Shown: piece by piece, positions 6,682 through 12,758 of the stretch
Layout: each line of letters opens with the position of its first letter
Position numbering within the stretch: position 1 is the stretch's first letter
From: Bacteriovoracaceae bacterium UBA2394
GTDB taxonomy: Bacteria > Bdellovibrionota > UBA2394
Assembly (NCBI GenBank): GCA_002343335.1
Contig: DDSI01000131.1
Coordinates: forward strand, 1 to 12,758
Length of the DNA: 12,758 bases
Reading direction: 5' to 3'
Program-made: the position numbers and the translations under genes
The notes under the pieces: model-generated
What the model was told of the DNA's origin: nothing
The model's database searches: none
The model's input: the letters and a program-made list of their open reading frames with translations, nothing else

Positions 6682-7557
6682 ATGGAAATAACCACTGAAA
6701 AATCAGACCAATCCAGATCTGTCTTGGGACGGGGCATCAGCAGTATTTTGCCAGAGACCAACAAGCGCGGCTATTTCATGTGCCCAGTGAGCGAGCTGTT
6801 TCCGAACCATGCGCAACCCCGAAAACATTTTGATCCCGCAAAGCTGGAGGAGTTGGCGCAAAGTATTCGCGAAAAGGGAGTCCTTCAGCCGATTCTCGCG
6901 AAGAAAACCGACAAAGGTTATGTGATTATTGCCGGAGAGCGCCGATGGAGAGCCTCTCAAATAGCGGGCAAAAAAGAAGTGCCCGTTATCCTCAAAGATC
7001 TCACCGATAATGAGATCCTCGAGACGGCACTCATTGAGAATGTTCAGAGACAAGATCTAAACCCGATTGAAGAAGCGGAAAGTTATCAGCGCCTCATTCT
7101 GGATTTGGGTCTTACTCAAGATGAAATTTCGAAGCGGGTCGGAAAAGACCGTACGACGATTGCCAACGCGCTTCGGCTCCTGAAGCTCACGAAGGAGGTT
7201 CGTGAGAGAATTACTTCAGGAGAATTGAGCGTCGGTCACGCTCGCTGCCTCATTTCGGTGGAAGACAAGGGGCTACAAAATCAACTGCTGACGGAGATCC
7301 TTCAAAAAGGTCTGTCGGTGAGACAAATTGAAGCGCTTGTTAAAAAAATTCGAGAGGCGAGTCCGGAAGCTAAGGCCTCCGTGGCCGGGGAAGACCTGGC
7401 TGAAATTGCTGCTTATAAGCAAGTTGCCGAAAACTTGCGGGCCCATTTCAACGCAAAGGTTGAGATTCGCGCGGGGGCGGGGCATAAGGGTCAGATAATC
7501 ATTAGCTTTTCCAGCCGAGATGAATTTGACCAAATTCTTGATAAGATGAAGACATGA
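6682..7557 (+). CDS. parB: Chromosome partitioning CTPase / parS-binding protein ParB (Spo0J)
   Basis: ParB loads as a CTP-dependent clamp at parS and stimulates ParA. The 291 residues show, in order: an N-terminal ParA-contact peptide L-G-R-G-I-S-S-I-L-P from residue 15; the nuclease-like CTP-binding domain with Q-P-R-K-H-F and G-E-R-R-W-R-A at 85-91; the E-N-V-Q-R-Q-D-L-N-P block from 119; a helix-turn-helix around T-Q-D-E-I-S-K-R-V-G-K-D-R-T-T-I-A-N; and a C-terminal dimerisation domain after an Ala/Glu-rich linker. AGGGGGAG within the last codons of parA serves as its ribosome binding site. Its TGA stop overlaps the bactofilin ATG as ATGA, so the two are probably translated together. Three parS sites for it lie 3-4 kb upstream. 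Confidence 0.97.
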   Translation: MEITTEKSDQSRSVLGRGISSILPETNKRGYFMCPVSELFPNHAQPRKHFDPAKLEELAQSIREKGVLQPILAKKTDKGYVIIAGERRWRASQIAGKKEVPVILKDLTDNEILETALIENVQRQDLNPIEEAESYQRLILDLGLTQDEISKRVGKDRTTIANALRLLKLTKEVRERITSGELSVGHARCLISVEDKGLQNQLLTEILQKGLSVRQIEALVKKIREASPEAKASVAGEDLAEIAAYKQVAENLRAHFNAKVEIRAGAGHKGQIIISFSSRDEFDQILDKMKT

Positions 7558-7976
7558 GCAACCCAGCAAATCGAAGAAACATTCCCGGAACCATTACCCT
7601 CCTCGATAAGGGTTGTGAATTCAGCGGAAAGCTAAGCTTCGAAGGGGTTGTGCGCATCGATGGTATATTTCAGGGCGAAATTTTTTCTCAGGATCATTTG
7701 ATCATAGGCGAAGGCGCCGTGGTTGAGGCATCCATTCAGGTCGGACACCTGGAGGTGGGGGGCAATTTTAAGGGCACCATTATTGCTCGTGAAAAGCTCA
7801 CCGTTCATCCCTCGGGAAGGGTGCAGGGCAACGTTCAAGCCCGAGAGCTTGAAGTTCATCGGGGCGCCCTCGTGGACGGCTCCATCGACATGAGCTCGCT
7901 CCGAGAAGCTGTGATAGCTCCCGAAGAAAAGATCGTGCATTTCGGCGTCACCACGAAAACACAGTTTAACGCTTAA
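7554..7976 (+). CDS. Bactofilin (polymerising cytoskeletal protein)
   Basis: Bactofilins form nucleotide-independent filaments, often at the membrane, that scaffold polar or cell-wall proteins; in Myxococcus bactofilins organise ParA and ParB-parS at subpolar positions. The 140 residues contain one bactofilin domain (about 10-115) made of short beta-helix repeats with the usual alternating pattern: G-T-I-T-L-L, F-S-G-K-L-S-F-E-G-V-V-R-I-D-G-I-F-Q-G-E-I, L-I-I-G-E-G-A-V-V-E-A-S-I, L-E-V-G-G-N-F-K-G-T-I, L-T-V-H-P-S-G-R-V-Q-G-N-V. Short non-repeat tails flank it, with no transmembrane segment. The start overlaps the parB stop (ATGA), so its output is tied to ParB. The ATP synthase genes follow after an 89-bp gap, the largest in the window. 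Confidence 0.93.
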   Translation: MSNPANRRNIPGTITLLDKGCEFSGKLSFEGVVRIDGIFQGEIFSQDHLIIGEGAVVEASIQVGHLEVGGNFKGTIIAREKLTVHPSGRVQGNVQARELEVHRGALVDGSIDMSSLREAVIAPEEKIVHFGVTTKTQFNA

Positions 7977-8013
7977 ACCATCCCTATTCATCCTTAGTTC
8001 CGGGTCTAAGTTT

Positions 8014-8043
8014 TTGACTCACGGTTGGGTATTCGTTAGAAAT
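8014..8043 (+). promoter_or_regulatory. Candidate sigma70-type promoter for the ATP synthase operon
   Basis: In the 89-bp gap after the bactofilin gene, TTGACT (8014-8019) resembles a -35 element. It is followed after 18 bp by TAGAAA (8038-8043), a 4/6 match to a -10 element. Transcription would start about 15-20 bases before the atpF' ATG. The -10 match is mediocre; the call rests mainly on position and the good -35. Confidence 0.35.
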
Positions 8044-8065
8044 TGACGGAAATCCGGAGCCGGAA

Positions 8066-8500
8066 ATGGAACTAAATTTTTTCACATTATCAGTCCAGTT
8101 TGCGATTTATCTCTTCATCATTTTTATTTTGAAGGTTCTTTATTTTGATCCAGTCATGGCGCTTCTTCGCCGCCGAGACGCCCTTACAGTTGGTCGAAAC
8201 AAAGAATCAGAGGACTTGGCCGCACAGATTGAAGAATTGCAGTTTGCTTACGAGGAGCGCATTGAGTCTCTTCGAAAGGAATTAGATGTTCAGCGAGTGG
8301 GGGCGATTCAAAAGAGTCGCGATTTAGCAGAAAAGAAAATTCAGACCGCGAAATCCTCGGTCGAACAAAAACTAAACAGAGCAATGCAGGAGTTAAATCT
8401 GGAAGTGGGAAGCGTTCACGCGCGACTGCCGCAAGCTTCCGCGGATGTAGCACAAGAAATTGTGAGCGCAGTCATGGGCGCGCGGGTGGTGAGGCTTTGA
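8066..8500 (+). CDS. atpF': F1Fo ATP synthase subunit b' (first b-type subunit)
   Basis: This is one half of the peripheral stalk that holds the F1 head against rotation. The 144 residues have a single N-terminal membrane helix (about 6-27), then F-D-P-V-M-A-L-L-R-R-R-D, the typical exit from the membrane in b-type subunits. A long charged coiled-coil helix follows, ending in E-I-V-S-A-V-M-G-A-R-V-V. Two different b-type genes in tandem indicate a b/b' heterodimer, as in cyanobacteria, chloroplasts and several proteobacterial groups. I assign b' to the first by the usual gene order; the reverse naming is possible. GGAG at 8056-8059 supports the start. The stop overlaps the next gene's TTG start. 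Confidence 0.88.
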   Translation: MELNFFTLSVQFAIYLFIIFILKVLYFDPVMALLRRRDALTVGRNKESEDLAAQIEELQFAYEERIESLRKELDVQRVGAIQKSRDLAEKKIQTAKSSVEQKLNRAMQELNLEVGSVHARLPQASADVAQEIVSAVMGARVVRL

Positions 8501-8985
8501 ATCCCTATTTTTTTGCACTTTTTAATTTTATCGTTTTGGCAGTTTTTTTAATCGTCGTTTTGCGAAAAGGCCTCACTACCTTTTTCAAGCGTCAACGCGA
8601 AGAGCTTGAACAAAAAATGAATGAAGCATCTGTTCAGCATGAAAAAATGCGCGCCGAGTTTGAAGTTGCAAAAACTCAAATGAAAGATGTGGAGTCAAAG
8701 ATCCATGACATGCGCTTAGCCGCGAAACGCGAAATCGAATTTGAATCTAAGCGAATTGAGGTTGAGGCCGACGGAATGGCCACAAAGCTTCTAAGAGATT
8801 GCGAAGTGAAGATTAAGGCAGAGACAGATCGCGCTCGCTCGACACTTCAAAAAGAACTTTTAGAAATGTCCCTGAAGACGGCTCGTGCTGAGCTTGCCAA
8901 GGAACTGAAAAATAAAGATGAGTCATGGACGAATCAAATGCTTCAGACGGAATCGCAATCATTGCGAGCGGCGGGGAGTAAATAA
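8497..8985 (+). CDS. atpF: F1Fo ATP synthase subunit b
   Basis: This is the second b-type peripheral stalk subunit, 162 residues. It has an N-terminal membrane helix (about 5-22) followed by L-R-K-G-L-T-T-F-F-K-R-Q-R-E-E-L-E-Q-K-M-N-E-A. The arginine and the 'I/L...EA' spacing there match the b family, and a long charged helix predicted to coil with b' follows. The start is the unusual codon TTG at 8497, which overlaps the upstream TGA (TTGA), with GGTGAGG just upstream; no ATG gives the full membrane helix. Its stop shares one base with the atpH start (TAATG), so translation of b', b and delta appears linked. Confidence 0.9.
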   Translation: MNPYFFALFNFIVLAVFLIVVLRKGLTTFFKRQREELEQKMNEASVQHEKMRAEFEVAKTQMKDVESKIHDMRLAAKREIEFESKRIEVEADGMATKLLRDCEVKIKAETDRARSTLQKELLEMSLKTARAELAKELKNKDESWTNQMLQTESQSLRAAGSK

Positions 8986-9524
8986 TGGCCAAGCGAAATC
9001 CGGTGGCGGCGCGGCGATATGCTGAAGCGCTCTTTCAGGTTTGCGATGGAGCGGAGAATCGGGTGCGAGCTCTTGCCGAATTGAAGGCATTTCTTGGAAG
9101 CCTTGAGGGGGCTAAAGAGCTTTCTGCGTTCTTTTTTAATCCCGTCGTTCCCGTGAGTGAAAAGCGAAGCGCCCTGGACGCGCTGAAGGAAAAGCTTCCT
9201 CTCACCTACAGATTTTTAATCACGACCACTGAGGCGGGGCGCTTGGAGTTGCTCGCGGAGATCGCGACCGCACTTGAACAGATGAATGAAGAAGTTTCGG
9301 GCGAGCTCAGCGTTCGCTTGCGAAGCGCGCACGCACTTTCATCGAGTGCGCTCGATGAAATTCGACAGCTGCTACAAGAGAAATGGAAGCGAAAATTAAA
9401 AATTCAATCCGAAATCGACCCCGGACTGATTGGCGGATTTGTAGCACAGGCTCCGGGAAAATTGCTCGATGCAAGCGTGGCCAGTCAGTTGGAAGGACTA
9501 GAACAGCAAATTCTTGCGGGTTGA
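8985..9524 (+). CDS. atpH: F1Fo ATP synthase subunit delta (OSCP)
   Basis: The delta subunit joins the b/b' stalk to the top of the alpha3beta3 head. At 179 residues it is the usual length. The N-terminal helical domain begins A-A-R-R-Y-A-E-A-L-F, typical of the family. The C-terminal signature is recognisable as D-P-G-L-I-G-G-F-V-A-Q-A-P-G-K-L-L-D-A-S-V followed by a short helix ending in L-E-Q-Q. GGGGAG at 8973-8978 precedes the ATG with good spacing, and the start overlaps the atpF stop by one base. A strong perfect inverted repeat lies inside the coding sequence at 9337-9360. Confidence 0.95.
   Translation: MAKRNPVAARRYAEALFQVCDGAENRVRALAELKAFLGSLEGAKELSAFFFNPVVPVSEKRSALDALKEKLPLTYRFLITTTEAGRLELLAEIATALEQMNEEVSGELSVRLRSAHALSSSALDEIRQLLQEKWKRKLKIQSEIDPGLIGGFVAQAPGKLLDASVASQLEGLEQQILAG
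9337..9360 (+). repeat. Perfect 10-bp inverted repeat (potential RNA hairpin) inside atpH
   Basis: The arm TTTCATCGAG (9337-9346) is followed by a 4-base loop TGCG and then the exact reverse complement of the arm (9351-9360). In mRNA this would form a 10-bp stem capped by UGCG, a member of the UNCG tetraloop family, although with a G-C rather than the most stable C-G closing pair. No U-tract follows, so it is not a standard terminator. It lies about 185 bases before the atpA start. Confidence 0.6.
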
Positions 9525-9544
9525 AAATAAATTTGAGGTGAGAA

Positions 9545-11053
9545 ATGGCAATTCGTGTTGATGAAGTAAGTGAAATTTTAAAATCGAAGATTCGAAAGTT
9601 TGAGCGAGTCTTAGAGGCCAAAGATACGGGAACCGTTCTTTCGGCCGGTGACGGGATCGCGCGCGTTTACGGCCTCGAGGCTGCAGAAGCTGGTGAGCTC
9701 GTGGAATTTCCTGGCGGCGTGAAGGGTTTGGTTTTGAACCTTGAGTCCTCCAACGTCGGGGTCGCGCTTCTCGGTGATTACGAAGATATCAAAGAAGGCG
9801 ATACCGTTAAGCGAACGGGTGAAATTGCCTCCGTTCCTGTGGGCGAAGCTCTGTTGGGTCGCGTCGTCGATGCGATTGGAAATCCAATTGATGGCAAGGG
9901 GCCTATTCAAACCAAAGAGCGCCGACTGATTGAGCAGAAGGCTCCGGGTATTGTGCCGCGACAGTCTGTGAAGGAGCCGCTGCAAACAGGTATTAAGGCG
10001 ATCGACGGAATGATTCCGATCGGTCGTGGGCAACGAGAGCTTATCATTGGGGATCGACAGACGGGAAAGACTGCTGTGGCGATCGATACGATCATCAATC
10101 AAAAAGGTTTGGGCGTTTATTGTTTCTATGTCGCTATCGGACAAAAGCAATCCTCCGTTGCTCAAGTGGTTTCGAAGCTCGAGCGGCACGGCGCCATGGA
10201 ATATACGACGGTCATCTCGGCTCCCGCGGCAACGGCGGCGCCGCTGCAATTTCTCGCGCCATATTCGGGCTGCGCGATGGCGGAATACTTTAGAGATTCG
10301 GGCCGTCATGCTTTGATAATTTACGATGATCTTTCCAAGCAAGCGGTCGCTTACCGACAGCTCTCACTTTTGCTTCGAAGACCGCCGGGACGTGAAGCCT
10401 ATCCTGGGGATGTTTTTTTCCTCCACTCTCGATTACTGGAGAGGGCTTGCAAGCTTTCCGACGCTCGAGGCGGCGGATCTCTGACGGCGCTTCCCATTAT
10501 TGAAACTCAGGCGGGTGACGTGTCTGCCTACATTCCCACCAACGTAATTTCGATCACGGATGGTCAGATCTTTTTGGAAACTGATCTTTTCTATTCCGGG
10601 GTTCGTCCCGCGATTAACGTGGGTATTTCCGTTTCACGCGTTGGCGGCTCGGCGCAGATTAAAGCGATGCGGTCCGTCGCGGGAACGTTGCGATTGAGCT
10701 TAGCTCAATTTCGAGAATTGGAATCTTTTGCTCAGTTCGGTTCGGATTTGGACGCAGCAACTCAGCAACAATTAAAGCGAGGAGCTCGCTTGGTCGAGGT
10801 TTTGAAACAGGGACAATACGCTCCCGTTTCTGTTCAGAAACAAGTCGCAATTCTGTATGCGGCGACCCAAGGCCACATCGATGATGTTCCTTTGGAGAAA
10901 GTTCGCGCTTGGGAAGAGGGATTCCTGACATTTATGGAATCGAGTCAGGCGGGAATCTTGGCGGATATTGGAACAAAGAAAGTTCTGAGCGAAGAGCTGA
11001 AGACCCAATTGAACACGGCAATTGCGACGTTCAAAAATTCGTTTTCTAAATAG
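9545..11053 (+). CDS. atpA: F1Fo ATP synthase subunit alpha
   Basis: This is the non-catalytic nucleotide-binding subunit of the F1 hexamer. The 502 residues include the Walker A motif G-D-R-Q-T-G-K-T at 169-176, the same numbering as in E. coli. The block [17 protein letters not shown] and the motif containing the arginine finger ([11 protein letters not shown], Arg365) are also present. Arg365 reaches into the catalytic site on beta. The C-terminal helical domain is complete. GAGGTGAG at 9535-9542 is a strong ribosome binding site placed just before the ATG, fitting the high output needed for three copies per complex. Confidence 0.98.
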   Translation: MAIRVDEVSEILKSKIRKFERVLEAKDTGTVLSAGDGIARVYGLEAAEAGELVEFPGGVKGLVLNLESSNVGVALLGDYEDIKEGDTVKRTGEIASVPVGEALLGRVVDAIGNPIDGKGPIQTKERRLIEQKAPGIVPRQSVKEPLQTGIKAIDGMIPIGRGQRELIIGDRQTGKTAVAIDTIINQKGLGVYCFYVAIGQKQSSVAQVVSKLERHGAMEYTTVISAPAATAAPLQFLAPYSGCAMAEYFRDSGRHALIIYDDLSKQAVAYRQLSLLLRRPPGREAYPGDVFFLHSRLLERACKLSDARGGGSLTALPIIETQAGDVSAYIPTNVISITDGQIFLETDLFYSGVRPAINVGISVSRVGGSAQIKAMRSVAGTLRLSLAQFRELESFAQFGSDLDAATQQQLKRGARLVEVLKQGQYAPVSVQKQVAILYAATQGHIDDVPLEKVRAWEEGFLTFMESSQAGILADIGTKKVLSEELKTQLNTAIATFKNSFSK

Positions 11054-11064
11054 GAGCGAAAAGA

Positions 11065-11913
11065 GTGGCGACGCTAAAAGTAATTAAGAAGCGAATTTCG
11101 AGTGTAAAGAGTACGCAAAAAATCACGCGTGCGATGAAACTCGTCTCCGCCGCGAAGCTTCGTCGAGCGACTGAAAAGGCGCACAACTCTCGTCCTTATG
11201 AAGCGGAGTTGGTTTCAATGGTATCGGCAATCTTGCGAGATACGGATTGGAGCTCGCCGCTGGTAGAGCAGAGAGACGTGAAGCGAGTGGCGATGGTGGT
11301 CATCTCAACGGACCGCGGACTCGCCGGAAGTTTAAACACGAATCTGTTCAAGTTGGCGGCAAAGCGTCTTGGTGAGCTCGCGGGAGTAGATGTCGATGGT
11401 TTTGCGCTCGGAAAAAAGTCGAATGATTTTTTCAAGAAGCGCGGCGTTACGATTGTGAGCACGCAGACGGAACTCGCTCGTAGTGGTGACTATGCTCGCG
11501 TGAGTGAAATTACTTCAGGGCTTCGAAAGGCTTTCATCGAAAAGAAATATGATCGAGTGGAAGTGTTCTATTCCGGGTTTCAATCGGCATTGGTACAAAA
11601 GCCCACCCGACTGGACTTGCTTCCCTTTGTTCCTGAAACTTCAGAAGAACAAAAATCATTTATTTATGAACCGGCAGCGGCGGAACTACTCTCAAGTTTA
11701 GTTCCAATGCTCATTGATTTCAGATTGTTTCGGGTGGTGTTGGAATCCGTGGCTTCGGAGCATGGCGCGCGTATGACGGCCATGGAATCTGCAACAAAGA
11801 ATGCGAAGGAAATGATCGAGCGCCTTACGCTGCAACGAAATCGAGCGCGACAGGCTGCGATCACCAAGGAATTGATGGAAATTATCGGCGGCGCCGAAGC
11901 TCTTGCTGGATAG
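11065..11913 (+). CDS. atpG: F1Fo ATP synthase subunit gamma
   Basis: This is the central rotor shaft that couples c-ring rotation to catalysis in the beta subunits. The 282 residues show both ends of the coiled-coil shaft: the N-terminal I-K-K-R-I-S-S-V-K-S-T-Q-K-I-T-R-A-M-K-L-V and the C-terminal A-M-E-S-A-T-K-N-A-K-E-M-I followed by L-Q-R-N-R-A-R-Q-A-A-I-T-K-E-L. The family block D-R-G-L-A-G-S-L-N-T-N lies between them. Translation starts at a GTG codon at 11065, supported by AGGAG at 11052-11056. The gene sits 11 bp after atpA and 33 bp before atpD. Confidence 0.97.
   Translation: MATLKVIKKRISSVKSTQKITRAMKLVSAAKLRRATEKAHNSRPYEAELVSMVSAILRDTDWSSPLVEQRDVKRVAMVVISTDRGLAGSLNTNLFKLAAKRLGELAGVDVDGFALGKKSNDFFKKRGVTIVSTQTELARSGDYARVSEITSGLRKAFIEKKYDRVEVFYSGFQSALVQKPTRLDLLPFVPETSEEQKSFIYEPAAAELLSSLVPMLIDFRLFRVVLESVASEHGARMTAMESATKNAKEMIERLTLQRNRARQAAITKELMEIIGGAEALAG

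Positions 11914-12758
<845 letters not shown>

Noticed and set aside
7993..8015. Terminator-like CTTAG/CTAAG repeat followed by five T
   Set aside because: A 5-bp AT-containing stem with an 8-base loop is too weak to call as an intrinsic terminator.
9611..10342. Long antisense open frame (243 codons) opposite atpA
   Set aside because: It lies fully within a highly conserved gene; its translation is Arg/Leu/Ser-rich without recognisable motifs, typical of a shadow frame.
10627..10642. GTTTCACG parS-like half-site in atpA
   Set aside because: The second half does not match, and the sequence encodes the conserved arginine-finger motif S-V-S-R-V-G.
10693..10709. Inverted repeat ATTGAGC-TTA-GCTCAAT in atpA
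   Set aside because: A 7-bp stem with a 3-base loop inside a conserved coding region is plausible by chance, and nothing nearby supports a function.

Overview
The window is a gene-dense stretch of bacterial chromosome. All genes are on the + strand, and the largest gap between genes is about 89 bp. It reads rnpA - yidD - yidC - mnmE - mnmG - parA - parB - bactofilin - atpF' - atpF - atpH - atpA - atpG - atpD (cut by the window end). The first part (rnpA to parB) is the classic cluster found next to a replication origin, so oriC/dnaA/rpmH probably lie just upstream. The first 26 bases may be the last codons of rpmH. The GC content near 50%, an E. coli-length YidC with a large periplasmic domain (Gram-negative), paired b/b' ATP synthase subunits, and parAB-bactofilin-atp synteny together suggest a Bdellovibrio-like or other 'deltaproteobacterial' lineage. 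That placement is inference from synteny and from memory of Bdellovibrio gene order, not from a search.

Region 1 (1-2262) holds RNase P protein, the small insertion factor YidD and the YidC membrane insertase. Region 2 (2271-5619) encodes the MnmE/MnmG pair that modifies wobble U34 of tRNAs. This region also carries three parS-type sites: a perfect 16-bp site inside mnmE (2555-2570), a perfect site in the mnmE-mnmG gap (3597-3612), and a 15/16 site 31 bp further on that almost touches the mnmG start codon (3628-3643). Region 3 (5620-7976) encodes the proteins of that segregation system, ParA and ParB. A bactofilin follows whose start codon overlaps the parB stop, so cytoskeletal and segregation functions are translationally coupled. 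ParA has an unusual acidic, low-complexity C-terminal tail of about 90 residues. Region 4 (8066-12758) is an F1Fo ATP synthase operon in the order b'-b-delta-alpha-gamma-beta. Subunits a and c are not in the window, and epsilon would be expected just beyond it.

Regions 2 and 3 form one functional unit: ParB loads at the parS sites in and beside the tRNA-modification genes, ParA drives segregation, and the bactofilin is a candidate scaffold for ParA or the ParB-parS complex. The usual neighbours jag/khpB (after yidC) and rsmG (between mnmG and parA) are absent. I found no mobile elements, CRISPR arrays, tRNA or rRNA genes. I do not see a wholly new system. The parts most worth a second look are the ParABS-bactofilin module, the ParA tail, and the parS sites embedded in a coding sequence and a translation start.
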